Positions 44,770 to 56,565 of a stretch of DNA of 64,000 nt are shown here, piece after piece (position 1 is the stretch's first letter; each line of letters starts with the position of its first letter). The notes beneath the pieces are model-generated. The model saw only the letters and a list, made by a program, of their open reading frames with translations. It was not told the origin of the DNA and ran no database searches. Origin of the DNA: Bacidia rubella. Lineage: Eukaryota; Ascomycota; Lecanoromycetes; Lecanorales; Ramalinaceae. Location: positions 248,001-312,000 of the forward strand of contig JAVTIF010000011.1 in the NCBI GenBank assembly GCA_032158265.1. The letters are read 5' to 3'. The translations under genes were made by a program, and so were the position numbers.

Positions 44770-46476
44770 TCAGGTCGCTTGAGCTTGCCTCCGATATCGG
44801 AAGGTATCGTCGACGCCTTGCTCGGTTGCTCCAAAAGTCGACCCACCAATATCATTCAAAGATCGGTAGCCCATGGTACCGTCAAACCTGATAGGTGACA
44901 AATCGAGCGAATTTCCTTCGTCAAACAACTCTTCTGCTCCAGCGTCAAGCTCCCGGGCTTCAATCTCTGGAGCCTCTGTTTGCGGAACCAATTCACCAGC
45001 AGCGAATATCTGAGAGATTGTAGAGCAATTTTGTGAGCTCAGCAGGATGTTGTATGTTTCCATACTATCACTTTGCAGCCAGGATGCTTCCAACTTCCCA
45101 ATGGCATTGCCCAAGGGTAGTGGAATAGCTAAAGGACAACTCCAGTTTGACTTCCAGAGATGAACAATGGGCTCTGAAATAGCGCAGTGAAGCAGTAATA
45201 AATCAGGTTGAGTGGGATGCCAGCTGAGCTGTCTGATTGGAGAGTGGTGAATGAGCACTGTTATTGGCTTCAGAGTCTTCATTGACCATATCCACGCCGT
45301 CGTCGGTACCGCATCACTCCTCGTTACCAGCATTGTTTGATCAGCATTGAAGGCCATGATTGAGATTCCCTGCTTTGGCGGCACGGCTTTGGTGAAGGAG
45401 GAAGATGGGGGCGGAGTGGCTGGGTGCGCAGCCAGTGCGTAGCTCCGCTCTTTGCCCCCTTTCACCTGCTCCTCCCATATCTCAACTCCAGGTAGATGTA
45501 TAGGCGTTGTGTGCTCCATGGTCTTCATCGGAGTGAACTGATCGGTCAGTTCTATACACATGAGAAATAGTGGCTATGGAAGGCTTACCGTTGTTCTACT
45601 CAACAATGTCACTCTCCCGTTGAAGTCACCCACAAGAAGTGTACCTGACTCGCTCCACTCGATGCTCTTCACGCCTAGCTCGATCTGATTCGTATCCTGC
45701 AGCCCGTTGAAAATTCTGTAAAGATTACCGTCTGATGTGTAGATCTCTACCCTGTGCCCTGCGCTCGCAATATCCTTGATAGCGATCCATCGCCCGTCAC
45801 GACTCCAGCGTACCTCTTGCGCATCGACCGTTGACAAGTCAACACTTTTAAGCAGCTCGTTTGTACGTGGCTTCAGCAGAAGCAATGCATCTTGCGCCGT
45901 AGCTCGAGTGATCAGAGCTATGTGGCCTGTACCGGGTCTAATATCGAAGCACGAAAAAGCATCCTTCGGATCTTTAACCTCAGCGCCCCGATTCGTGACA
46001 AGCGACCACATAGTCACCTTCACACCAAAGTCCGAAAACACTAAGACCTCATCCGAGCTATGCCCGAACACGGCGTTGGCGATTTGACCAATGTTGCTAG
46101 AAGCGTTGTTGATAGAGGCCTGCCATATTGGATCATCAATATCGAAGACTCGCACGTTATCTGGATCCGCAAGCAGCAATCGCAAGGAGGACTGTTGGCC
46201 AGAAGCTCCATACTTTGCCAGCTGCTCATTTGTGTGACGCGACCACCGAACGAGAATACATTTTGAGACAAAGTTCTGCGATAAGGACCAGGTCCCCACG
46301 GTTAGGTTTGTGAGCGCAGATCGGACTACGAGCCTAGTACGTTGAAGAGTTGCTACAAGTGAGCCATCGGGGGAGGACACCGAGTGCCTCACAGCTGTCT
46401 CCATTAATATCATACAGATGAGGGTTGTTGAGCTTGGGGGTTTCTACGCACCAGGCAAGAAAGAAGAGAAAGGCAT
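44770..46476 (-). CDS. WD40-repeat protein, WRAP73/Wdr8 homologue
   Basis: Exons 46476-46452 (25 nt), 46394-45589 and 45537-44770; introns 57 and 51 bp; 532 aa. The tiny first exon gives MPFSSFLP, matching the start of WRAP73-type proteins, followed by SSPDGSLVATLQRTRLVVR. Further WD-like blocks are visible (VRWSRDGRWIAIKD, VKSIEWSESGTLLVGDFNGRVTLL, ISIMAFNADQTMLVTRSD, AWIWSMKTLKPITVLIHHSP, QLSWHPTQPDLLLLHC). In fission yeast and animals this protein works at spindle poles/centrosomes with an SSX2IP-type partner. The last ~70 residues are acidic and less conserved. The starting exon was chosen because it restores phase and family sequence; the ATG at 46413 lies inside intron 1. Confidence 0.82.
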
Positions 46477-47145
46477 ATTGTGGCATTCGACTACCTTGGA
46501 GCCGGCGTGGTCGTAATCGGCAAAAGGTAAACAATGACGTGAAGCTTGCCGCTAGTCCCTTTCGAGTCTAGCTGAAAGATGTATTTACAGCACGCCAAGC
46601 CCTTTCACACCCGACACTTCATAGTTACCTTACATTCCTGAAGAGGTTCACACCCTTACTTGAGAGGGAGCTTCGTGCGTAAGGCACGGCACACTTTACA
46701 ATTCAGCCGACGAAATCGATCAACTTCATCCACGGCATCCTGCCTCTTCCTGAAGGCAACCGACTGGTGTTGTTGTCTCAATCTGAGAAACATCTCCGAC
46801 CCGCGTTAGTTTCAAAAGGAGCGACTTTACCCATATCATAATCTTTGGGGGGCCAACCCTCCACTATGGGGCTTCACACCGCGGGTGACCTTGCATGCCA
46901 TGCTACGTTCCTGTTGGGTCCGTGCAATACAACAATGCGGTCGGTCTGGGCCGTGGAGAGATGGTGGGAGGAAGCGTGGGTTGTATGAAAAGGTTGAAAA
47001 TGATCGTGCATCCCGCTTTTGCTCCTCAGCTGTCTATCGTTCATTTGCATATCGTTCTCTGTACATTGCGCTGGTCGCATTGCATAGCTTGTGTTGATCT
47101 CCTATTTAAAAGTAATCTCTCTCAATTTCCAGCCTATTTGCTATA
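46477..47145. other. divergent promoter between WRAP73 homologue and expansin-like gene
   Basis: About 670 bases. TATTTAA at 47103-47109, 37 bases before the ATG at 47146, could be a TATA element. No gene called. Confidence 0.45.
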
Positions 47146-48125
47146 ATGCTCTTCTCCAGTCTTCTTACCTACCTGGCGCTCTTCGCCATGATGAGTAACG
47201 CAGCACCTAGTACGGGACGAACGCTACGAAAGCGTACAGCATGCGGTTCAGGCATCAACACACAACAGAAGTCGTTCATGGCTAAGCAGCCTGCACCTGT
47301 GGTCCAGCAATCTTCATCGGTGGGAGCGCAATCTCCCTCACCAGAAGATCAGGTAATACCAGCACAGCAATCTCCTCCATCATCTGCCCAGAACGCCCCA
47401 TCAGCCTCTTCCTCTCCACCAGAGAGCGGCAACGGCACTATCTCAACCACGCCTTCATCGCAAGTCTCTACCGAAGGACAGAACCAAGGACAGAATCAAG
47501 GACAAGGACAAGGTCAAGGCCAAAACCAAACAACCACCAACTCTGGCCTAGGCAACGGCCTCAAAGCCTCCATAACATTGTACAACCCCCTCTATCCTTC
47601 CCCTTCCCTCAACCAACCCCCACTAACACCCCCTCCCTCCCCCCAGCTACGGCACAGGCGACATAATGGGCTCCTCAAACTGCCAGAGCTCCCCAAACGC
47701 ATGCAGTCTTTCCCCAGGCGGGGGTTACGAAGCGGCGGTATCGCAAAACGTATTCGGCGTCGGCGCCGGGGAAGGCGCAGGTCCGGCGTGCGGAAGATGC
47801 TGGACGCTATCTCAGGGTGGGAAGAGTATCGTGGTGAAGGTGACGAATCTGTGTCCGGCTGATGCGGCGAATCCGCTTTGTGCGCAGCAGGGGCTGCAAG
47901 GGACGAATTCTTTGGGTATGTTTGAATCCTTGCTGTCCCCCTGCTTTTGTTTCTAGTAAATGTAGGAAAGGGGAGGGTGAAGGGGAATACAGAGATGAAG
48001 GGCTGACGGTGAGACTCGCAGACGCGAATGTTAATTTCGATATCTGTAAGGATGGACCGGGCGCGGCGGGATTGGTGGGGGAATGGGGGATGAAGATTGT
48101 GGATATAATGGAGACAAATTGTTGA
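47146..48125 (+). CDS. secreted expansin-like (double-psi beta-barrel) protein
   Basis: Exons 47146-47579, 47647-47915 and 48022-48125 (introns 67 and 106 bp), 268 aa. A signal peptide (LLTYLALFAMMSNA) is followed by a basic site (RTLRKR) suited to Kex2-like processing and a ~100-residue Gln/Ser/Pro- and Gly-Gln-rich linker. The C-terminal domain (about residues 140-268) is the barwin/RlpA/expansin D1 type: ASITFYGTGDIMGSSNC, PACGRCWTL, VVKVTNLCPADAANPLC, VNFDIC, METNC. The conserved cysteines and the aromatic start (FYG) are present. Such proteins act on or bind cell-wall polysaccharide (fungal or plant); none is a proven hydrolase. The intron 2 acceptor at 48021 was chosen because it restores the VNFD motif. 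Confidence 0.83.
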
Positions 48126-48340
48126 AGTTTATTTTCCCTACGATATCAACTGCATGGGAGAAAGGTGAAGTTTCGCGACCCCTCCCAATTAGTCTATTCC
48201 CTTTTTTGCCCCTCGCCTTGCTTTTGCAGAGAAATTCCACACTCTCTTTTCTACACCTTACTTAAAATCTCCCAGTAACTATACTCTTACAAATATCTGA
48301 ATGATACCAAAACAGCAAGCCCCAAAAATCAGTTTTTACC

Positions 48341-51304
48341 TCAACCCATCTCCTCCATCTTCTTCATCAGCTTATCCCTCCTACTCTTCTCTTCTGCCTC
48401 ATCATAAATAAGCATGTCATGCAGCCCTTTACCCGCCTTCACCATCGGGAGCACGATCTCCTTTCTATCGGTGATCACTAAGAGAAGTTTCAGTTCACTC
48501 CCTCAATCTGGAATTTGGATGTCAATGCAACTCACCTTCCAAAAGCGCCGGCCCATCACTCCCAATCAACCATTTCAACTTTCCTTCAACATCTCCCGGC
48601 TTAACACACTTCTGTGCCTGAACTCCCATACCTTCCGCCACCTTGACAAAATCCGGGTTTTTCTGATGCGTATGCGAAAAGCGGTCATCAAAGAAGAGGG
48701 ACTGCCACTGCGTAACCATGCCCTGTTCCTCATTATTCAGTACGATGACTTTGATGCCAATGTTGAATTGAGCGGCGGTTGTGAGCTCGGTGAGCGTCAT
48801 TTGCAGAGAGCCGTCTAGCAGTATTGTGTAAGCTTTTCCCCATTAATTCGATGAAGAGCGTGATATGCCTTACCTCCGTCGATGTCGATCACTAGTGCGT
48901 CCGGCTTTGCAACTTTGGCGCCGATCGCTGCGGGGAGTCCGAAGCCCATAGTTCCGAGTCCTCCAGATGTAATCATTGTCCGTGGATGCCTCCAGCGGAA
49001 ATACTGGGCTGTCTGCAGTGTATGTCAACATCAGCATACTAACATGTATCATATCAATCTGTTGTGCTATACTGACCCACATCTGATGCTGTCCGACGCC
49101 GGTGGTTACGATGGTTTTGTCTTTCTTCTCCCTTGTCAGATTCGAAAGCGTCTCGATGACATATTGCGGCTTGATAGGGCTGTCGAGTGCTTGTTTTCCA
49201 TACGCAAACGGGAAAGTCTTTTTCCAGCTGTTGATCTGTTCAAACCATTCAGGGCGATATGACTGTTTGTCGATGAGTGGAAGAAGGAGACTTAGGTTCG
49301 TAGCCACGTCTCCTTCAATCTTCACTGTTGGCGGCACGATCTTGCCCATGTTCTTTGGCAAAACCTCAAAATGGACGATGCCTCCACGTTTCTCGGCCTC
49401 AGCCCTTCTCGCCATAAGACCAAACTCCGAGACCAAGCCTGTCACGCGGTCATCAAAGCGAGCCCCAAGAGCGAGAATCAGGTCGGCCTCTTGTATAGCG
49501 AAGTTGGCATATGGCTACAGAAAAGGGACCGAGTGAGCGCTGGGCAACAAGGGGTCAAGTCTGTCGAATCTACTTACAGATCCATGCATGCCAAGCATGT
49601 GAAGTGATTTCTCATCTAACTCGTCGAAGGCGCCGAGACCTTGGACTGTGGTCGTCACGGGAATGCATGCGAGATCTGCAAGCTGCTTGAGTAGTTCGGG
49701 ACTATTGATTTGAGTCAGTGCACCCGCCATTACAAAAGGAGACGAAGCAAGCATTCTCGAAAGTAAGCAAAAAGGTATCTTACCCGTCTGGAGAAGCAAG
49801 CATACCCTGACCCGCATAGATGACAGGTTTCTTAGCAATCTTGATAAGCTCTGCCACTATCTTCAGACTCTCCTTTAAAGTGCTTTGGTTTCGCTCAGCT
49901 TGATTTCGCATTTTGGCAGCCCGATTAGCTGCGCTTTTGTGAAACATAGAAAGAGCAGAAGCTAGAACCGAGCTTAGAGTCAGCAGTAAGTTGCGAGGAC
50001 ATGAGTTTGTTGGCCTTACTCATGGAGACTGGTCTACGTAGAACAGCGGCTTGGACATCCTTAGGAACGTCTACTAAGACAGGCCCAGGACGGCCATTGA
50101 CAGCGATCTCAAATGCCTCTTTGATTTTGAGTGGAATGTCTTCAACCTTTTTGATCAGAACATTCCACTTGGTGCACGACCGCGTTATCCCTACGACGTC
50201 CGCTTCTTGAAAATTATCCGTTCCTTCACAATGTAATGTCAAAATGTAAATAATCACGGAAAGTACATGATCGAATGCCTACCTATCGCAGTAGTAGCCA
50301 CCTGACCGGTGATAGCGACTAAAGGAGTACCATCCAGAAGCGCATCTTGTAAGGGTGTTACAATATTGGTTGCTCCTGGACCCGAGGTCACCAAAATCAC
50401 CCCAGGCTTTCCAGTAGCTCGGGCATATCCTTCAGCCATATGTCCTGCCCCTTGCTCATGTCTTGGAAGAACAAAGTCGAAGTGTGGAGACTTATAAATG
50501 GCTTTGGAAGTTAGTCTTGAAACTGTACGGCAGACGGGTTGCACTTCTTACCGTCGAATGTTTCCTAGAACAAATTCACGATTAGCTTTGAGATTTCAGA
50601 GCAAATCAGTTGGGAAGTACATACTACAATGGCGCCACCGGGCTACAACGACATCCGTGATTAGCAAGGTACTTCTGGAGGAAGGGTTCTGATATGCGCT
50701 CACATAACCAAACACATGCTTCACGTCTTGCCTTCTGAGCATCTCGTGCAATATCTTGGCACCAGAGAGCCCGACGAAGCTAGAGAAGAGTCAGTGGAGT
50801 CTAAAAAGCTTCAAATTCAAAAGCTTCGGCGAGGGAGACAGCGGAGCAACATCTTCTGGCTATTGATCATGCATTAATTCCGCTCGACCGCGGCCGACAA
50901 CTCTCAATCCCTAATAGAATGTTACTTACGACTCATCCAGGTCCAGTTTCTTTCCATTTTGTAGAGACTGTGGGGTTCTCTTTGGCTGCTCTTGGTTGAA
51001 GACAGGACTAGGAATGGGTCGTGGCTGTCTGCTTGCCAAATTTGGTCAATCTGAGTCACTGCAATGAGATGGAATTGACTGCGTCTTACAGCGCTGCCTT
51101 CGTGACTGTACTTTGATACCTAGAAAGATAGAATATTTTCGATGAAATAGATGCCCCGTAGATTGAGATCTAGCAAAACCGAGTCAGTCGTTCACCCCTG
51201 AGTTCAGCACGGCTTTCTTGTCTACGCACGAGACAAGTCGAGTCTGCAAATGCATTCAAAGGTACGCACCCACGAAACGCACGAATTACTTTTCGTTTTA
51301 TCAT
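48341..51304 (-). CDS. ILV2: acetolactate synthase catalytic subunit, 14 exons
   Basis: Exons (minus): 51304-51270, 51119-51090, 51031-50930, 50779-50704, 50642-50625, 50564-50552, 50501-50283, 50223-50020, 49928-49784, 49701-49578, 49514-49077, 49012-48874, 48814-48536 and 48477-48341; 1959 nt, 652 aa. The start MIKRKVIRAFRG is a basic mitochondrial presequence. The ThDP-enzyme body is complete: GYPGGAIVETFD, LPRHEQGAGHMAEGYARATG (catalytic Glu in HEQ), TSGPGATN, GARFDDRV, GGLGTMGFGLPAAIG, IDGDGSLQMT and NNEEQGMVTQWQ. It condenses pyruvate, or pyruvate plus 2-oxobutyrate, in valine/isoleucine synthesis. Two adjacent exons are 18 and 13 nt; many introns lie within conserved motifs, yet the frame closes exactly. 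Confidence 0.93.
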
Positions 51305-52014
51305 TTTGTTTGATTGTAAGAAGAATTGCTGATGCGCCTTCGCCCATGAGGGCTTATATGACTCATTGTGGACCAAATGGGAAGGCGCACTGCCATAAAG
51401 GGCAATCGTCCCAAACGTCATTAAGCGAAAGTCAATGTCCAAAAAGGTATGTCGTCAACCAATACTCGATACGCATTGGGCCTTGGAAGCCTCCAAGAGG
51501 TGATATTTTAGCGTGAAGATCTACTCCAGCAAAATACTGGCATGCGTGGTATGATAATCACAATCCCAAAGTCGTGCATATTGTGCAGGCATTCGTATAC
51601 TGGAAAGTTCTGTGTGCATCTGCTGGCAAGGAGTTTTATTGATGTATACCCTTCTGTTATTGAATAGCATAAGTCTGGGTATGGATCATAAGTTATTCCC
51701 GGCTTAGGAGTTCGTTTGAAATTTGTCACATCAAATGTAGCCGAGATATAGAGCACAACGCCAGTAGAGTAGAGACCTGCTCGATAAGCGCTTTCAAAAG
51801 ATGTACAAATGATATCCATTGCCGGCAAACGGTATCTGGGAGGCTTTGACGTCACGGGCTATCGTTCTCTCAATCACACTCTCTAAATTTGTTGTCTTCG
51901 TCACCTCCTACATGCTTTATAAACTTCAATAAGTAAATCGAGAAACCGAATTATAATTCAGGCTGCCTAAGGAAAATGCGCAACATTTTCATCTGTCAAT
52001 CATTCGAACTCTGG
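51305..52014. other. promoter of ILV2 and weak minus-strand ORF
   Basis: About 710 bases upstream of ILV2. A minus-strand frame with ATG at 51819 runs to 51508 (103 codons); it is protein-like in composition but has no domain, partner exon or signal I recognise, so it is mentioned, not called. Another in-frame extension upstream of the ILV2 start (to 51420, ATGACG) is judged less likely than the presequence start used. Confidence 0.4.
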
Positions 52015-53043
52015 TCATTCCTCGAAGCAAGCTGATTCCTGTGATCTCTGACGATGCCTTTCAGCCATCGCCCGTCCTTCCTTTTCCACTAACCATATCC
52101 ACAACCAAGACAGATGATCTTCTCCATTACCTAGTAGCGGCTTGCTCGCTTGAAGAAATTTGTATCTAAAAAACTTCCAGTAATGTATATCAATATCCAG
52201 ATGATTTGCCGACCACGGACGTGGGAAATAAGGGTCATTCCGGAAGAAAGCATTCACAGCCTGGTCTAACCCTTGGCGATCCATTGTCATATGTCGACAC
52301 AGATCAAAGTCTAGCATCCAGAGAACATAGTCGTTCAAGAGAACATTGTTCATGATCGGGGCATTAGTCAGACGATTAGCTGGTGGTGGAGCAAGCACAA
52401 ACTCCACGTCGCTGGCATCGATGTGTGCTTTCCAGTACAGGTAGGCTAGAGTTTCCGCCATGGTAGTTGCAAGAAGCGATCTCTGGACCAGGAGCGTGTC
52501 CATTTGGTCCACATGAAGGGGGAAATTGCGGAGGCTGAAGAATTGTGAGGGCCTCGAGCTGTTTCGACGACGCCCCAGATACGGTCGGACCAGGCAATCT
52601 TGATCTGGTTCTGAGTATCTGATCGTTTCTATGTCCTTTTTCGGGCAGAAATGCTCGATGATGCTCCAACTTGGGATACGAGCAAATGGTTTGATGCGTT
52701 CGGAAACAAGGACATTGCAGGGTATTTGAAGTTCCTCAGGAAACCGTGAGACGTGCTGGGTCCACCAATTATCATTAGGTCGAACGTATCCGTAGCATTG
52801 AGGTACGCATATCCCAGCTTTGCCATCAGTCAGGCAGCTGAGAGCTTTTAGATGCATTATATAGTCGTTAAGAAGCGACCTCCTCTCGCTCATGTCTTCT
52901 CGTTTCGTAGCGCACGATCCATCGGGGGCAGCCCATACTGATCCACAGCCTCCTGCACCAATGCGTCGAAATCGTTGAGGAGCAGTTTCCTTTTGGGGAG
53001 ATCCATCGTCTTTTGATGTAATGTACACGTATCCATCTTCCAT
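52015..53043 (-). CDS. DUF3669-domain protein
   Basis: Single exon, 342 aa, ATG at 53043. The N-terminal part has a kinase-like glycine loop look (RRIGAGGCGSVWA) without the catalytic triad. The C-terminal block matches the fungal DUF3669 (often labelled zinc-finger) pattern: MAETLAYLYWKAHIDASDVEFVLAP, then VLWMLDFDLCRHMTMD and AVNAFFRNDPYFPRP. These proteins are expanded in filamentous ascomycetes and have no proven function. The resemblance to a degenerate kinase or aminoglycoside-phosphotransferase fold is only structural intuition. No signal peptide. The neighbourhood (ILV2, PPR protein) is unrelated. Confidence 0.78.
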   Translation of the reverse strand: MEDGYVYITSKDDGSPQKETAPQRFRRIGAGGCGSVWAAPDGSCATKREDMSERRSLLNDYIMHLKALSCLTDGKAGICVPQCYGYVRPNDNWWTQHVSRFPEELQIPCNVLVSERIKPFARIPSWSIIEHFCPKKDIETIRYSEPDQDCLVRPYLGRRRNSSRPSQFFSLRNFPLHVDQMDTLLVQRSLLATTMAETLAYLYWKAHIDASDVEFVLAPPPANRLTNAPIMNNVLLNDYVLWMLDFDLCRHMTMDRQGLDQAVNAFFRNDPYFPRPWSANHLDIDIHYWKFFRYKFLQASKPLLGNGEDHLSWLWIWLVEKEGRAMAERHRQRSQESACFEE

Positions 53044-53317
53044 TATTGCCTTAGTCTAACAATGGAATATTGTAGGAGAGTTGAAAAGGTTTCTAGGTTT
53101 TGTTCAGCATTTGATGTGGCTTGTTACTTCCTAAATCTAATTGAGTCACTCAACCTTAACCACAAGCGAACGTTACATGACCCGATTCCTGTTGTAATGC
53201 AAGTCACCAAGTAGTCAATGATGTGCATCAATGAGGGACTTTCCGTTGCTTTTGAATGGCATGCTTTATCCAGGTAACTAAATCAATATAGAGGAGTAGT
53301 CTTCGAACGATGGGCGA

Positions 53318-56314
53318 TCATTCTCTATAGAAACCACCTAGATCCATACTATTCCCTAGCCATTCTCCCGACCTCTTCTCCATCCCCCACCCACTGGATT
53401 TGACCACTTCCTCCGCTTGCCGCTGCCCTGCGATCAGCCCCTGAGATCTCAGCTGATCCACTTCTTGCATATAAGCCTGGTGTCCTGCCCCACCAACTCC
53501 GCTCCCACCGTACTTCATGGTCTTGCCGCTTTCAACACCGTCGACGACCTCTGCACAAAGATCCCATTCTTTGGCTCGCCCCAGCGCTTGGAGCAATTTC
53601 CAAAGAACGGTCCAGCTTGCGTCGTGCTTTTCCAGTGGGCGGTTCCGAAGGTAATACAACGCTTTCTCCCATTCATCGCACTCAGCGTAGCCGCGGATGA
53701 CGCGGTTCCAGAAGAAATGGCCAAGAGCATGGCGCCGTTTAGGATCCCGAGTGGCAGATGCAATGAGCGCCTCGACGGCAGTTATGTTGGGCTGCTTTTG
53801 GTGGAAGTAATGTGTGACAAGGATGGTGGTAACTTGGGGGGATGGTTCGATGTTGGCGGTCTCCATATGCGAAAGTAAATGTTGAGCGGCAAGGACATTT
53901 GCCGGATGCTCTCTAGAATCGAGGAGACCAAATAGCAAGGTGGAGTAAGTGTGAGGGGATGGATTAATATTGTCGGCCTGTAAACTTTTGATGATGGCAT
54001 CAATAGCTGTGACTTGATCTTCTTGGCTCAAGGAGAAGAACGGGGAATTGTACGACCTGACTAGGCCTTTGAGAATGATGGTGTAGGTGATAATATCCGG
54101 CTGACAATCATCCTCAGACATCTTCCTGAGAAACTCATGTATTTCCTGTGGTGTGGCAGATATGTTGATCGTTTGAAGCATGATATTGTAGGTGTATGTA
54201 GTTGGCTGTAGCCCCTCAGAACGAGCCCAATCCAAGATATGGTTCTGCATACGGACAACGCTGGCCCTTCCCCAAGAAGTCTTCCTTAAAGCAGACAATG
54301 CGCTATGAATTGGTCCTAGGGCAGGTCTGACTAAACTCTTCTTCGACTTCCAAACCCGACCCAATCTCTGTAAAAGCTCTAATCCTTCTTCTTGTTTACC
54401 AGCCTTGATGGTACCGTGAATGTAAGCGCCCCAAGCCTCAGTATCAGGCTCGACCCCAGCGTTCAACATGTTTGTCCAGATGCCCTGCATTGATGTGGCA
54501 TCTCTTACACTGCTACAACCTGCTAGCATGGCAGTCCAGTGTTTGGTCTGTGGGCGAAGCCCAATCGAGATCATATGATTCCACACATCGATAGCTTTGT
54601 CATTAAGCCTCACTTCGAAGAACAATCTCAGGAAGCGAGCGAAGATCTTGCTTCGCAAGTCGGGGTCTTTGAGCTGGTCCATACCAATGCTGCTCTTCAC
54701 GTTCTGCCAGAGTTTTGTAGCGGCACTCGAGTCTGAACCCTTGGTGATACGATCTGTCTCGGTGAAGAAGTCATCGACCTGCTGTGGAGTCCAAAGCGAG
54801 AACTGTGGATCATTTGATTTCTCTCGTGGCGGTAGTAAGAGTGGAGAGCCTCTGATGCTCTGAACATGCGAGCCCAGCCATTCCGCCTTCACAGCGTCAA
54901 GAGCTTCCGACGACGTCCCTGCATGTTTCAAGCAACTCACTAAGCTGTCACAGTCCCAAATCACATTCTGGTCGAGAAGTCGAAACCCCTCTCTCAACGT
55001 TAGCACGTCTGATAGCTGCGCAGCGCGTACCTTAAGCTTGTCGATGTGAAGCTCAAGGTAGTGGAGAGTCAATATTGATGCGGACGCTATTCTTTTACCT
55101 TGTGCAAGATGTGTCCGAAAGCCGAAGAGGTGCTCAAATCTTTTGCTTAATCGTGGCGGAAGTCTCATTGGCTGATCAGAAGGCTCAGACGCGTCCTTTC
55201 CTCCATGACTTTCATCTTTTGCACGGTGGTGTAATGCCTTCTTTCGCTTGTAGTGCTCATGCATACGGAAAGAGTCAAAGAAGAAGTCCCATGTCTGAAG
55301 CAGCGTGGCTAGTCTTTCGGCAAAGACATGAAGAGTAGCCGAGTCTGTGTTCTGAGATGGTCGTACTTCTAGAAGAGAACTCAGCTGAGCCCATAGAGCA
55401 TGGTCCCACCAGAATTTGAACGCTCCATTGTCTCTGTAGATTGTTATTACATCCCGGGGCGTGAACCTCTTCCCTTCAACCACTATCCAGCCGCGTCTTG
55501 CGATTGCCAACAAAATATGTAGGAAGACGGAGCCGCCTTCGTGATATTTTACGTTCTCAGAGGCTGAATGTCGTTTCCATGTGTCTGATTCAACAATTGC
55601 GAGGCAAGACTTCCATATAGTTTCCAGAGAAAGTTGATCGTTCATGAGCTGGCGTTTTAATGTCATTAGCCCCTCAGTCATGGTATGATACTTGTCGTCA
55701 TCTTCAACGCCGAGCTCGGAAGACGCTTGTAGAGCCATTGGTTGCATCACCCTGGCGGTGGACTTGCTGCCCCATTTTGATGCCTGGCGAGATTCACCAA
55801 TTGCTTGTCTTGAGTAGCGACTCATGAGACTTTGTTCATGGGAGCTTGTCGTGCTGAATAGAGATTCCAAGGCATCGTCCTCCTTGGTATCTCTTTTCTT
55901 GTGATATGTGCTGGATGCCTCTTTTTGAGGTTCTCTTGGTCTGCGCCCGTAGCTCGACGCCCAAAGAGGATCATCTCTCACTCCTTTGGAGCCTCGCTCA
56001 ATACCACTGTCCTCTGTCCGGGCCTGCTCATGGCTATTGCCGGAATTGAAGAGAAAGCTTAGATAGTCCTCCTTCACATCCTTGCTCTGCGGCTGCACTT
56101 TATCGTCTTCATGGTCGATGCCTTCATTGTTTTTGCCGGCATTAGCCTTTTGGCCCCATCCGAGCGCACCGAAAGACCTCAATGGCTTTGCAAGCTTTTC
56201 TTCATCATGTTCTTCTGCCCTGTTTGCGAACGACGCGGTCGAGTAGACTCGTGGCTTTCGTATACGAGGAAGTAGACGGCGACAGCATCTCTGACAGATG
56301 TAAGGCGTGCTCAT
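53318..56314 (-). CDS. mitochondrial pentatricopeptide-repeat (PPR) protein
   Basis: One frame of 998 aa from ATG 56314. The start (CQRCCRRLLPRIRKPRVYSTASFANR) is basic and lacks acids, as for a mitochondrial presequence. The first ~230 residues are low complexity and charged. Helical repeats begin near residue 560, and PPR-like 35-residue units are readable from ~575 to 900, for example AIDVWNHMISIGLRPQTKHW, WTNMLNAGVEPDTEAW, TYTYNIMLQTINISATPQE and FLRKMSEDDCQPDIITYTII. PPR proteins bind organellar RNA and act in its processing or translation. The specific target cannot be told. The gene has no intron, unlike ILV2 nearby. Confidence 0.83.
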   Translation of the reverse strand: MSTPYICQRCCRRLLPRIRKPRVYSTASFANRAEEHDEEKLAKPLRSFGALGWGQKANAGKNNEGIDHEDDKVQPQSKDVKEDYLSFLFNSGNSHEQARTEDSGIERGSKGVRDDPLWASSYGRRPREPQKEASSTYHKKRDTKEDDALESLFSTTSSHEQSLMSRYSRQAIGESRQASKWGSKSTARVMQPMALQASSELGVEDDDKYHTMTEGLMTLKRQLMNDQLSLETIWKSCLAIVESDTWKRHSASENVKYHEGGSVFLHILLAIARRGWIVVEGKRFTPRDVITIYRDNGAFKFWWDHALWAQLSSLLEVRPSQNTDSATLHVFAERLATLLQTWDFFFDSFRMHEHYKRKKALHHRAKDESHGGKDASEPSDQPMRLPPRLSKRFEHLFGFRTHLAQGKRIASASILTLHYLELHIDKLKVRAAQLSDVLTLREGFRLLDQNVIWDCDSLVSCLKHAGTSSEALDAVKAEWLGSHVQSIRGSPLLLPPREKSNDPQFSLWTPQQVDDFFTETDRITKGSDSSAATKLWQNVKSSIGMDQLKDPDLRSKIFARFLRLFFEVRLNDKAIDVWNHMISIGLRPQTKHWTAMLAGCSSVRDATSMQGIWTNMLNAGVEPDTEAWGAYIHGTIKAGKQEEGLELLQRLGRVWKSKKSLVRPALGPIHSALSALRKTSWGRASVVRMQNHILDWARSEGLQPTTYTYNIMLQTINISATPQEIHEFLRKMSEDDCQPDIITYTIILKGLVRSYNSPFFSLSQEDQVTAIDAIIKSLQADNINPSPHTYSTLLFGLLDSREHPANVLAAQHLLSHMETANIEPSPQVTTILVTHYFHQKQPNITAVEALIASATRDPKRRHALGHFFWNRVIRGYAECDEWEKALYYLRNRPLEKHDASWTVLWKLLQALGRAKEWDLCAEVVDGVESGKTMKYGGSGVGGAGHQAYMQEVDQLRSQGLIAGQRQAEEVVKSSGWGMEKRSGEWLGNSMDLGGFYRE

Positions 56315-56565
56315 CTATGGGCGTTCAGCACTTGTAGTCCAATTATGACCTTTGACTCGAAACAAACAAATATCATTGTTTCGATTTGAGATGCTTGGCA
56401 CGACGGTTCGTGTCCTATCCGAATGAGAGTCACATCAAATGAGATAACACAGGATTGTTGGCCTTTGAACGAGCATTGTGGCTAAACATCCCTTTAGTAA
56501 TCTTTTAGTATTCTTTTTGGCGTTGTATAAACAATTCTGGATATGCCCAGAGCGAGCACTCTACG

